57,843 nucleotides of DNA, from positions 1 to 57,843 of the forward strand of contig JAFQID010000028.1 in assembly GCA_017397685.1 (NCBI GenBank), given 5' to 3'. This DNA comes from Bacilli bacterium (GTDB lineage Bacteria; Bacillota_I; Bacilli_A; RF39; UBA660). Shown piece after piece: positions 34,041 to 42,287 of the stretch. The position numbers and the translations under genes are program-made. How positions within the stretch are numbered: the stretch's first letter is position 1; every line of letters begins with the position of its first letter. A model generated the notes under the pieces. It was not told the DNA's origin. It did no database searches and saw only the letters and a program-made list of their open reading frames with translations.

Positions 34041-34745
34041 TTATGCAACATCTTTTTCTAAGGTTCTTATGTAATTATTTCCTTTTATTGCTAGTAGTTG
34101 TTCTATTACTTCACTTAGTGCGATAAGTTCATTTTTATTAAGTTTTGATATATGTGTGGCTAAGTCTTGAGGAGATATATTTTTAAATTCACTTGTAATA
34201 GTTTCTTTTTCATTATTTTCAATGTTATCATATACATTTTTAACTATAGCTTTATCTATAAAAGGAGCCATTTTTATTTGTTCTTCTGCCATTATTCTTT
34301 CGCTATATTCTATTGGAGTTTCTGTTGGATCGTATAATGAGCTATCATTTTTTCTTGCTTTAAACTTTTCTTTTGTTAATTCAAATTCAACTTTTGGCTC
34401 TGGAACAGTTACTTTTACTTCTGGTTCTTTCTTTCTATATTCGAAATCTATTGGTTCATATTTACCACTTGCGATTGCTTTATCTACGGTTGCTTTATAG
34501 TCTCCACTATCTTTTATTATGTTTAATCCTTGTATAAAGTAATAAAATGGTATTAGTGCTTTTAAGAAGTTTGTTATTTTTTCATTAAAGCTATATAAAC
34601 TATTTTTTTCAGCTAATTTATAGTTTCTTTTTAATATCTCTTCATTTACTCTACTTTGAGTTGAATATATCCAAAATAGGCCCATTGCTAGTGTTATTGA
34701 ATGAACTGCTATTATAGTTAGTATTATATCTTGTGGTTTTATCAT
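34041..34745 (-). CDS. Membrane-anchored hypothetical protein (234 aa)
   Basis: One or two hydrophobic segments (ILTIIAVHSITLAMGLFWIY, about 8-27, and a weaker one near 60-75) are followed by a charged, Pro/Glu/Lys-rich tail (EPEVKVTVPEPKVEFEL) and a helical end. The tail is probably cytoplasmic and disordered in part. AAGGAGG and a consensus promoter precede it. I recognise no family; the C-terminal SPQDLATHISKLNKNELIAL may be a small helical domain. Confidence 0.5.
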   Translation of the reverse strand: MIKPQDIILTIIAVHSITLAMGLFWIYSTQSRVNEEILKRNYKLAEKNSLYSFNEKITNFLKALIPFYYFIQGLNIIKDSGDYKATVDKAIASGKYEPIDFEYRKKEPEVKVTVPEPKVEFELTKEKFKARKNDSSLYDPTETPIEYSERIMAEEQIKMAPFIDKAIVKNVYDNIENNEKETITSEFKNISPQDLATHISKLNKNELIALSEVIEQLLAIKGNNYIRTLEKDVA

Positions 34746-34783
34746 TTTAATTCCTCCTTACCCCTTTTTTAAATACGGCTTTT

Positions 34784-34812
34784 ATTATACTATATTTTTA
34801 TTGATTTGTCAA
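34784..34812 (-). promoter_or_regulatory. Consensus promoter of the 234-aa gene
   Basis: On the minus strand TTGACA (plus 34807-34812) and TATAAT (plus 34784-34789) are perfect and 17 bases apart. Confidence 0.75.
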
Positions 34813-34834
34813 AAAATAGTTTGAAATAAATTAA

Positions 34835-34857
34835 AATGACTGTTTTTGTCAGTCATT
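34835..34857 (-). terminator. Terminator of the TTG-start membrane gene
   Basis: AATGACTG (34835-34842) pairs with CAGTCATT (34850-34857); on the minus strand a T-rich stretch follows. Confidence 0.6.
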
Positions 34858-34900
34858 AAGTTATTTAGTTTGAAAATAGTTTTCTGCTCATTTTATTTTT

Positions 34901-35698
34901 TTATTTGTTTAAACTTAAACTCATTTTCTTTTCTTCTTCTTTATTTCTATCAATATCCATATTTATTTTTTTTAAGTTGCTCATTAATGAAAAAGGAAAT
35001 TGATATTTATTTAAAATCCCTTCTTTAATTAATTCTAGATTAAAACATACTGCTGTTTTTGATAAATATGTAGTTAAAATACATAGTGCAATAATTAAAG
35101 GCTCTGTTGCTAAAAAGAATGTACAATCAATATTATCATTTAATTCATTTTTACGGTATAAAGAAAATGCATTATCAATATTACCGGTTAATTCATCTTT
35201 ATAATATATTATTTGTATATCATTATTAATATTTGTGGGATTAGTTTCTTCTAGAGTAGTTATTGTAGGTTCAGGCATGTTTGATAAAATATCATTTATT
35301 ACTTCTTCATCATTTTCTTCGAAGCCTTTAATAAGAGCATCTTGATTAATCATAGATACATCAAAAGTATATATATCTTTACGATAAGAATCTTTAAAAT
35401 ATGTTTTAGTCCAAGGAGAATGAATTTCAATTTTGTCGCTTGCTTCATTACTATAAGTATATTCATTCTTAATTTCTCTAGGATTTTCTTTTCCTAAAGT
35501 GTACTCGGTAGTAGAATGTTCATAAACTGTATGCTTGGCTTCTCTTAATTTTACAAATCCAATACCTGCGCCCACGATATATATAATGGTTGGCATAGTG
35601 TATTTAAGAAAGATACCACATTTTTTTAATTTTAATATTAATCTTTCCTTTCTTAATTCTTTTAATAACTGCTCGTTATTATTGAAATTATTTTTCAA
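34901..35698 (-). CDS. Membrane protein of unknown function, TTG start
   Basis: The first in-frame ATG lies upstream of the only ribosome site, AAGGGGGG, which is seven bases before a TTG at 35698, so TTG is the likely start (265 aa). The protein has a membrane segment near 30-48 (TMPTIIYIVGAGIGFV), a long external or soluble middle region rich in Thr, Asn and Glu, and a second segment near 200-218, with a charged end. I recognise no family. A good promoter (35725-35753) precedes it. Confidence 0.5.
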   Translation of the reverse strand: MKNNFNNNEQLLKELRKERLILKLKKCGIFLKYTMPTIIYIVGAGIGFVKLREAKHTVYEHSTTEYTLGKENPREIKNEYTYSNEASDKIEIHSPWTKTYFKDSYRKDIYTFDVSMINQDALIKGFEENDEEVINDILSNMPEPTITTLEETNPTNINNDIQIIYYKDELTGNIDNAFSLYRKNELNDNIDCTFFLATEPLIIALCILTTYLSKTAVCFNLELIKEGILNKYQFPFSLMSNLKKINMDIDRNKEEEKKMSLSLNK

Positions 35699-35724
35699 TT
35701 TTATTCCCCCCTTAAAGTACATGT

Positions 35725-35753
35725 ATTTTATCATAATTTCATATTTTTGTCAA
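35725..35753 (-). promoter_or_regulatory. Promoter of the TTG-start gene
   Basis: On the minus strand TTGACA (plus 35748-35753) and TAAAAT (plus 35725-35730), 17 bases apart. Confidence 0.65.
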
Positions 35754-35786
35754 TCTTTTGTTTGCTTTTATATTTTATCGATTATT

Positions 35787-35829
35787 AATTTTCTCAATAT
35801 AAAAAGACTGTTTGTCCAGTCTTTGATTA
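35787..35829 (-). repeat. 43-bp terminator repeat, copy 1
   Basis: This 43-bp segment recurs at 38230-38272 with one mismatch. It contains AAAGACTG/CAGTCTTT, a terminator stem. The last codons of the SpoU fragment run into it. Confidence 0.8.
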
Positions 35830-36156
35830 ATATTTTTTAGTTCTTTGTCTATCGATTTCGTATAATACAGTTGTAACAGCGGTTGTTACATTTAATGAAT
35901 CAATGTTATCTTTCATATTTATTTTTACTAATTCTTCTGCTTTTTCTATATAATAATTTGATAATCCTTTTTCTTCATTGCCAGCTAGTAAAATAATGGG
36001 GGTATTAAAGTTTGTATGTTGTACATATTTTTCTGCTTGTAAAGATGATGCGATTATTTTTAAATTTGGATACTTATCTTTTAAATTATTATAGTATTTG
36101 TCAAAATCTTCTTTAGTTTCTATGTATCTAAATGGTAATTTAAAAAATGAACCCAT
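35827..36156 (-). pseudogene. 5'-truncated SpoU/TrmH-family RNA methyltransferase
   Basis: Only the C-terminal catalytic part remains (109 aa from the first Met, frame open about 17 codons further upstream to a stop). VTTSMGSFFKLPF matches the middle of TrmH-like enzymes, and LLAGNEEKGLS with SLNVTTAVTTVLYEI are SpoU motifs 2 and 3. Family members such as TsnR/YsgA are about 250 aa with an N-terminal substrate-binding domain and motif 1, both missing. No ribosome site is seen. It is probably a decayed gene, though a shortened expressed protein cannot be excluded. Confidence 0.7.
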
Positions 36157-36252
36157 TGATGTTGTGACACAATAAATGTAATGGTATTCATAAAAGTATT
36201 GTCATAATGTTTTTATATACAAAATAAGGTTGTTCTTGCTATAGTGTTTTAT

Positions 36253-37185
36253 TTATTGCTTAAGTTTTTTTCTATAAGCATTAAATGGATTTGAATATAA
36301 GTTTATTTTTTTTAATTCATTTTCATTTAATGGTAATCCATATAATATTCTTTCTTGCATTGTATATATTTTCTTTGCATTATTATAGGCTATTATATTA
36401 TCTTTATCATAAATAGTTATCATTGATAATTTATTTTCAGATTCAATTGATCTAATGTAATCATATGATGGAGAATTAGTAATACCATAATGTGTTATTT
36501 TGTATTTATAACGGCAATTGTTGATAAAACATTTTAGTTGATATAATCTAATGCTATCTAAATCGTTATCTGATATTGAAGTATTATATAAATATTTAAA
36601 TACTTCGCTTAATGTTAAATGTGAATTAATATTTGCTCTTCTTTCATGTGGAGCTTTATTATGAAATAATTCATAATAAATTATTTTTTTATACATTTTT
36701 AAAGTTAAAGTCATACATTCATTTTCAAGTGTCTTTATTTCTTCTTTTGAAAGTGCTTCTTTTTCAAAATCTGTTAGTGTAACAAGTTTAGGTTTTTTAA
36801 TATCATTAATTATATTCATAAAAAGAACACTTAAAGTATCTTTATCTAAATCAACTTCTTTTCTAAGTAATGTATGATCTAATTCGTGCAATATGGTTAA
36901 TGCAATACTAATATTGTGTAAAAGAATTTTATTATTTATAAATGATAATTTATTTTTTCTTAAATCTTTATTTAAATTAATAATTAGTTTCCCACTAGAA
37001 AAATTAAATGAATTATAATTAAATTCATTTTTTTCTTCAGATGTTATTATTGTTAATTCTTTAATATAATTATATAGACTTTTTTCATGTATGATAATTT
37101 TTATAATTTTGTTAACAAATTCTTCATCTGCCATTTTATTATTTATAGAATAATCAAATATTATCTTTGCAATATCTTCACACAT
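36253..37185 (-). CDS. Hypothetical protein with HExxH metalloprotease-like motif
   Basis: Start set at 37185 (310 aa), four bases after GAGGGG. ALTILHELDHTLLRKE near residue 100 contains HELDH, the zinc-metalloprotease HExxH pattern in a hydrophobic helix, and HERRANINSHLTLSE about 100 residues later could supply a third ligand. The remainder is helical and not recognised. A consensus promoter precedes it. It lies between the two copies of a 43-bp repeat. A peptidase role is possible; the motif alone is not proof. Confidence 0.5.
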   Translation of the reverse strand: MCEDIAKIIFDYSINNKMADEEFVNKIIKIIIHEKSLYNYIKELTIITSEEKNEFNYNSFNFSSGKLIINLNKDLRKNKLSFINNKILLHNISIALTILHELDHTLLRKEVDLDKDTLSVLFMNIINDIKKPKLVTLTDFEKEALSKEEIKTLENECMTLTLKMYKKIIYYELFHNKAPHERRANINSHLTLSEVFKYLYNTSISDNDLDSIRLYQLKCFINNCRYKYKITHYGITNSPSYDYIRSIESENKLSMITIYDKDNIIAYNNAKKIYTMQERILYGLPLNENELKKINLYSNPFNAYRKKLKQ

Positions 37186-37207
37186 AATACCCCTCAAATT
37201 GCTATAT

Positions 37208-37236
37208 ATTATAATATAATTAATTAATAATGTCAA
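37208..37236 (-). promoter_or_regulatory. Consensus promoter of the HExxH gene
   Basis: On the minus strand TTGACA (plus 37231-37236) and TATAAT (plus 37208-37213) are perfect and 17 bases apart. Confidence 0.8.
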
Positions 37237-37345
37237 AATATAGTAATATGATATGGTTCTTAAATTTCATCTAAGTATAAGTGAGTAGATTTAAAATGAT
37301 AAAAAGATAGGTTACAATTCTTAGAATTTAAATATTAATAATTTC

Positions 37346-38167
37346 TTATTTTTTTCTTATTAATAATTTTTGGTCAACTTGAGGATAAAAAGGCTCAATA
37401 AACTTTAAATTATTATTGAATGTATTAATTGGCGATGATATGATTCCAAAATTATTATCAGTAATTTGTTTTGTTCCTCTTGCGTTTTGTGGAAATAATT
37501 TTAAATATGGATCTATTATTCCAAAATTTCCTGGTAAGATTTCACTTATGTACCATGGAATGCAACCATTATGATAATGTGCGCCTAGTGTTATATCTAT
37601 ATTTTTTAAATTATCTAATCCATTTATAGTTTCTGTATTAAAAGTATGTTTTGGACTATGTTCTATTAAAATGTTGATTTTATTTGTTTTAGGTAGATTA
37701 ACTTTCTTTATTATATCAATAAATTCATCTATGGGTTCTTTTTCTTCATAATAGTTTCCTGAAAAATGAGTTCCAAAAACATTAATATTATTATCTGTAT
37801 ATAATTCATTTTGTAATATTATAGCTCCGTTATTTTTTAGTTCTTGAACATATTGTTCGTTATAATATTCTTTCCACTGGCCATTTGTTTTGGTGAGTTG
37901 GTCGTGATTTCCTAAAACCATTATTAGTTTGGATATTTTGGCCATTTTGTATATTAGTTTGTAAAGTTCAATTAATTTTTTGTTTGTATATTTTGAATCA
38001 TTTACTAAATCTCCTATAAAGAAAATATAATCTGGTTTATTTATAGTTAATCTATCTACACTTTTTATAAAACTATTCATATTGGTTTGTGGTGTATAGT
38101 GCAAATCACTATAGATTACAGCATTAATGTTTTCTTGTTTTTTATCTATTTTTATAATTCTTTCCAT
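37346..38167 (-). CDS. Metallophosphoesterase
   Basis: This 273-aa calcineurin-like enzyme shows YSDLHY (Asp-x-His), FFIGDLVND, MVLGNHDQL, ILIEHSP and LGAHYHNG, the full set of dimetal ligands in order. There is no signal peptide or membrane anchor, so it is cytoplasmic. It resembles YkuE/YaeI-type phosphoesterases but lacks their membrane helix. AAGGGG precedes the start. Substrate unknown. It differs from the phosphoesterase at 19874, which carries an HTH domain. Confidence 0.8.
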   Translation of the reverse strand: MERIIKIDKKQENINAVIYSDLHYTPQTNMNSFIKSVDRLTINKPDYIFFIGDLVNDSKYTNKKLIELYKLIYKMAKISKLIMVLGNHDQLTKTNGQWKEYYNEQYVQELKNNGAIILQNELYTDNNINVFGTHFSGNYYEEKEPIDEFIDIIKKVNLPKTNKINILIEHSPKHTFNTETINGLDNLKNIDITLGAHYHNGCIPWYISEILPGNFGIIDPYLKLFPQNARGTKQITDNNFGIISSPINTFNNNLKFIEPFYPQVDQKLLIRKK

Positions 38168-38229
38168 TTTATATTTCCCCTTTTTGATGCTGTATATTAT
38201 ATCATATGGTTAAAATATTATCAATTAAT

Positions 38230-38272
38230 AATTTTCTCAATGTAAAAAGACTGTTTGTCCAGTCTTTGATTA
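38230..38272 (-). repeat. 43-bp terminator repeat, copy 2
   Basis: This copy differs by one base from 35787-35829, and the similarity extends about 15 bases further upstream with mismatches. It lies directly after the 265-aa gene as its terminator. Confidence 0.8.
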
Positions 38273-38289
38273 TTTTTAATTTATCTTAC

Positions 38290-39087
38290 TTATTTTTTTA
38301 ATATTAGTTTTTGTTCATCGATAAATGAGTAGTCTATTTCTGATTCTTTTAAAGACTTTAATATATTATTTTTTTGTTTATTTAATTTTATAAAATCTTT
38401 ATATCCAAATAATTTTAAGTGTCCATTTTCGAAGAAATCATTCATTGATAGCATTTGCCCTGGAAATAAAAGTATATATACTAGTATAACATATACCATA
38501 TTCTTTTTTGATGAGGTATCTATGTCTTCAAAACCTTCTGGAACCATATTTGGATTATAAAATGAATATGGTCCATTACACATAATATTATATAGAGCGT
38601 CTGTGATTGTGTTTTCTTCTGATATTTTATATTTCATCATATTTAAAGATGACAATCTTTTTTTTAATTCTTCAAGTGCTATTGCATTTTTGTTATCTAG
38701 ACTATTTTTTGCGATTTGTTCTAATCTATCGATTTCACTTGTTAATATTTTTTTCATAAAATCACTATAGCCTGTGTTATTACATAACATTAATTCGCTA
38801 AATAATAAATTTCCGTGTTCTCTAATTGGTTGATTACAAACATAATTAAAATATATTTCCATAAATAATTTTATATCCGCCTGATTTGATATTAGATATG
38901 CGCTAATATCCTTTCCTCTTTTTTCTAAAGCCATTTCTTCATATTCCATAAAAGCTTTGTATGAATAAGGTGTGCCATTAAATCTTCTTAATATTTCTTT
39001 TTTTGCTTTTAATTGTTCAGAATTTATCGGATTTGTTAAAACTTCAAATGATAATTCTGATAATGATTTACTTTTTAAATTTTTCAT
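38290..39087 (-). CDS. Hypothetical protein downstream of dnaI (265 aa)
   Basis: This soluble protein is mostly helical. Its first 60 residues (LSELSFEVLTNPINSEQLKAKKEILRRFNG) suggest a helical repeat. One more hydrophobic stretch (VYVILVYILLFPGQML) near 200 could be buried or membrane-facing. AAGGAG precedes the start inside the end of the dnaI gene, 8 bases after its stop, so it is likely the last gene of the dnaB-dnaI transcript. I recognise no family. Confidence 0.55.
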   Translation of the reverse strand: MKNLKSKSLSELSFEVLTNPINSEQLKAKKEILRRFNGTPYSYKAFMEYEEMALEKRGKDISAYLISNQADIKLFMEIYFNYVCNQPIREHGNLLFSELMLCNNTGYSDFMKKILTSEIDRLEQIAKNSLDNKNAIALEELKKRLSSLNMMKYKISEENTITDALYNIMCNGPYSFYNPNMVPEGFEDIDTSSKKNMVYVILVYILLFPGQMLSMNDFFENGHLKLFGYKDFIKLNKQKNNILKSLKESEIDYSFIDEQKLILKK

Positions 39088-39094
39088 ATTTTTT

Positions 39095-40009
39095 TCATCT
39101 CCTTTTATTAGAACTTATTAGTTCTTCTTGCTCAGTTAAATTTTTTATTCTTTCTATTATTCTTCTTGCTTTGATTTGTTCTATTCCATCTTTTGTTTCG
39201 CTTAAATGATTTTCTAGTTCATTTATTGTGAAGTTTGATGTAAAGAATGTAGTTAAGAAGTTATCCATTCTAAATTGTAGTATGGTTGATAGTATTTCAT
39301 CTCTTGCCCAGCTTGTATTGTTTTCTGCTCCTATATCATCTATAAGTAGAATTTCACTAGTCATTATTTCTTCTAGTACATCTTCGTATGAACCGTCTGA
39401 GAATGATGATTTTAGTTTCTTTAGTAAGCTTGGGTAATATACGTTTGCACATTTAAATCCTTTTAATGATAGTTCGTTTAATAGTGCGCTTAATAAGTAT
39501 GATTTTCCGCTTCCAAATGATCCGCTAAGATATAGTCCTTTTACTGGTTCGTTTGATATTTTCTTTTTTAAGAATGTTTTCATATATTTTAATATTTTAT
39601 TTCTTTCTTTTTCTTCAATTATGTCGCTTAGTGAAGCGTTTTTTAATGAAAGAGGTGTTTCAAAAAAGTTTGTTTTCGCTTTTTTTGATTCTTCTGATGT
39701 GTGTTTTTTAAAGTATTTGCAAGGTTTATATACGAACTCTAGGTGTTCATCTTTTTTATTTGGATAATATATATGACCTTTTATTTCTAATTTACATTCT
39801 GATAAACCTTTGCATTTTGCACAATTGCTTAATTCTTCAGTTGTTTTTTCTAATTTAGATGTGTATTTCATTAGTATTTCATCTGAGCATTTTAGTCTAG
39901 AACATAGTTTTTGAAAGTTTTCATCTTTTGATGCTAGTATAAACTCTCTTGTTAATTCATCTTTTATATCTTTTTTTGATTTTTTTATTTGTATTTTTTT
40001 ATCTATCAT
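39095..40009 (-). CDS. dnaI: Primosomal protein DnaI (helicase loader)
   Basis: This 304-aa AAA+ protein loads the replicative helicase onto DNA. The N-terminal part carries a zinc-like Cys group (CAKCKGLSECK with a later Cys). The C-terminal half has Walker A SGSFGSGKSYLLSAL, Walker B ILLIDDIGAE and a sensor-like TTFFTSNF. It overlaps dnaB by four bases. The dnaB-dnaI pair is characteristic of Bacilli and Mollicutes. Confidence 0.92.
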   Translation of the reverse strand: MIDKKIQIKKSKKDIKDELTREFILASKDENFQKLCSRLKCSDEILMKYTSKLEKTTEELSNCAKCKGLSECKLEIKGHIYYPNKKDEHLEFVYKPCKYFKKHTSEESKKAKTNFFETPLSLKNASLSDIIEEKERNKILKYMKTFLKKKISNEPVKGLYLSGSFGSGKSYLLSALLNELSLKGFKCANVYYPSLLKKLKSSFSDGSYEDVLEEIMTSEILLIDDIGAENNTSWARDEILSTILQFRMDNFLTTFFTSNFTINELENHLSETKDGIEQIKARRIIERIKNLTEQEELISSNKRR

Positions 40010-41295
40010 TTTCTAAACTCCTCTATAAAGTTTTTGAAGTCTATATTCGCTTCTTCATCGTCATTTTTACTTTCTGTTATTTTTTCATTAAACCATGTTG
40101 GAACTACTTCTTTTTTCTTGCTTGATACAGTTTTATTTGTTTTCTTTTTATGTTCTTTTTCCGCTAGTTGCATTGCTTCGCTTGCTGTTTCTATTCCACT
40201 TCTTTTCCATTGTCCTGCGATTGTTTCAATATATGCTTTTACTAGTTTATTATTATTTGTTTTAAGTGTGTAGTCTATAAGTACGTTTACAACTGCTGGA
40301 TTTAGTTTTAAATCAATAAGTAGCATTTCTAGTATTCTCATATCTCTATCTGTTGGTTTAACGCCTTTATATTTTGCTTTTAAAAACTCATAAGGAGAAT
40401 GATTTTCAAATACTTTTATTATTCTGCCTCTTTTTGTGTTATCTCCTGATGGTTCTTTTAAATATTCTGGTTGATTTTTAAATAGTAAACTAGGTAATCT
40501 ATTATCATTATTTATTTCGTAATATTTTCTTACATTTTTTCTTAGTTCTTCTTTTTCTATATTTCCTTTTTCATTAAGTGATGTTTTAATTAAGTCTGCC
40601 ATTGTTATTGGATCTATTTCATATAAGAATGAAAGGTTTATTATTAGTTCTTTTACCGCTTTATTTAAGCATTTTTCATTAAACATATTTTTTGGGATGT
40701 TATTTATAAGGAAGTCAAAGTCATAATCTAATTCATATTTAAGATTTAATTTATTTTTGCTTATTATTTCTCCTGTATTTATTTCAAATTCCGAATATTT
40801 ACTACTTTTATATACCATGTTAAATGGTGAAGTGATATCTGTGTAATCTTTTAGGTTTATGTTTGGTGTTTTAAAATAATTTAATAAACGATTATATTCT
40901 TGTTTACCTACGTTATTATATAAAACTATGTTGAATATTGGGTGTGAAAAAAATTCTTTTGCATTTACTGGTGCATATAGTTCATAAATGTATGAGTTTA
41001 TATTTCCTTCTAGAAAGTATGTTTTTAATAGTCCTATTCCTTCTAATTTAAGACGTGCTTCTTTTATATTATCAAGTGATAGACCCATTGATGTCATTAA
41101 GTGGTGATGTGATAGTTCGCTAGATATATAGTTTCCTGATGCGACTTCGCTTTGTAATTTTAAGTAAAGCATTACTGCGATGTTACCTATTATTGGCATA
41201 TAAAGCATATTTAAAACAAGTTTGTCTTGCTCAGAAGATAAACTTTTATCTATTACTTGATATATATCAGCTGGTAAAAGTGATATTTTTTTCAT
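40006..41295 (-). CDS. dnaB: Replication initiation and membrane attachment protein DnaB
   Basis: This 429-aa protein belongs to the DnaB/DnaD primosome family of Gram-positives (not the helicase DnaB). It begins with a winged-helix domain (LVLNMLYMPIIGNIAVMLYLKL) and has the DnaD-like domain near 300-380 (YEFLKAKYKGVKPTDRDMRILEML and WKRSGIETASEAM). It acts with DnaD and DnaI in helicase loading at the origin. It starts the dnaB-dnaI-265-aa gene unit. Confidence 0.88.
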   Translation of the reverse strand: MKKISLLPADIYQVIDKSLSSEQDKLVLNMLYMPIIGNIAVMLYLKLQSEVASGNYISSELSHHHLMTSMGLSLDNIKEARLKLEGIGLLKTYFLEGNINSYIYELYAPVNAKEFFSHPIFNIVLYNNVGKQEYNRLLNYFKTPNINLKDYTDITSPFNMVYKSSKYSEFEINTGEIISKNKLNLKYELDYDFDFLINNIPKNMFNEKCLNKAVKELIINLSFLYEIDPITMADLIKTSLNEKGNIEKEELRKNVRKYYEINNDNRLPSLLFKNQPEYLKEPSGDNTKRGRIIKVFENHSPYEFLKAKYKGVKPTDRDMRILEMLLIDLKLNPAVVNVLIDYTLKTNNNKLVKAYIETIAGQWKRSGIETASEAMQLAEKEHKKKTNKTVSSKKKEVVPTWFNEKITESKNDDEEANIDFKNFIEEFRK

Positions 41296-41346
41296 ACTGC
41301 TTCACCTAAAATTATTATAAATCAAAAAGATGTTATTTTAAAGAAA

Positions 41347-41372
41347 AAACTAGTATGATTAACTAGTTTTTA
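41347..41372 (-). terminator. Terminator of the 144-aa gene
   Basis: AACTAGT and ACTAGTT form a stem around 41350-41371; on the minus strand a T-run follows. Confidence 0.65.
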
Positions 41373-41804
41373 TCTTTTAATTGGTTTTTGATAAAAGTTA
41401 TCTAATAATGTTGCTGTGTCAAATGTACATAAAAGATGTGTTATATCACCAACGTTTATTTCTGCATAACTTATTAATCCACTTTTTGGATTAAAATATG
41501 GTGTAACAGTTTTATCAGTACATTTTTTGATTAGATCTTCTAGATTTAAATGTCTCTTGATAATTTCATATTTTTCATCTTCTTTATCTATTACGTGAGT
41601 CATTAAACCATTTTTATGATCTTTGAATATACGATTAGATTTTATAGCATTTAGAAACTCTTGTTCTGATTTTTGATATTCTATCTCCCAGTCATTTAAT
41701 TTTAATAGTTTTGTATATATAGTTTTTACGAAATCAGTTGTAGTGCCTAGATTAAATGCTATAAAGTTTATGTCTTCTTCGTATGGTTTTAATCTGTCTT
41801 TCAT
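41370..41804 (-). CDS. Hypothetical protein (144 aa)
   Basis: This soluble protein has AGAAGGGGG-type spacing before its start. It is helical in the first 100 residues (DINFIAFNLGTTTDFVKTIYTKLLKLNDWE) and ends with a beta-rich part (SYAEINVGDITHLLCTFDTATLL). I recognise no family. It is a single gene between the coiled-coil gene and dnaB, with its own terminator, and is not clearly part of either operon. Confidence 0.5.
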   Translation of the reverse strand: MKDRLKPYEEDINFIAFNLGTTTDFVKTIYTKLLKLNDWEIEYQKSEQEFLNAIKSNRIFKDHKNGLMTHVIDKEDEKYEIIKRHLNLEDLIKKCTDKTVTPYFNPKSGLISYAEINVGDITHLLCTFDTATLLDNFYQKPIKR

Positions 41805-41927
41805 ATTTTCCCCCTTCTTTTAATTGTGTTTTATTATATCACAAACTTTTGCTTTTGTAAAATACAATCGATTATTATCTATGAGTTGTTTTATTTCTTC
41901 TATAATAGGTTTTGTTTATTTGTTGAT

Positions 41928-42263
41928 TCATTTATTAATAAATATACTTTGTTTTTTGTTCTTTTTTCTCTTTTTAGGATTTAATCTAGCTTCGTATATT
42001 TCTATTTTTATATTTAGACTTTGAAGTTTGTTTCTTAATAAGTTTTCTTTTTTTTGTATTCTTTTTGTTTTTTTAAGAGCACTTAAATAGTTTTGAACAT
42101 CTTGTGTTTTTGATAATTCTTCTAGGTTGTATATTAGTGTTTTGTATTCTTCATTATATTCATTTTCGAATGTTCTTATTTGATGTTCTACTTTTTCTTT
42201 TTCTTTTAACGCTTCTTCTAAGTGTTCTTCGCACCATTCATTATTCCAAATTTCTTTATCCAT
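41928..42263 (-). CDS. Small coiled-coil protein downstream of uvrC
   Basis: The 111-aa protein is almost entirely heptad-like charged helix (LEEALKEKEKVEHQIRTFENEYNEEY, then KKTKRIQKKENLLRNKLQSLNIKIEIYEARL) ending in a poly-Lys tail. AAGGAGG precedes the start, 24 bases after uvrC. Probably a cytoplasmic coiled coil; the basic end may bind nucleic acid. No family recognised. Confidence 0.55.
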   Translation of the reverse strand: MDKEIWNNEWCEEHLEEALKEKEKVEHQIRTFENEYNEEYKTLIYNLEELSKTQDVQNYLSALKKTKRIQKKENLLRNKLQSLNIKIEIYEARLNPKKRKKNKKQSIFINK

Positions 42264-42287
42264 GTTTAAAACCTCCTTGATTTATTA

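Noticed and set aside
35705..35711. C6 run as a phase-variation tract
   Set aside because: On the minus strand it is the G-rich ribosome site of the TTG-start gene.
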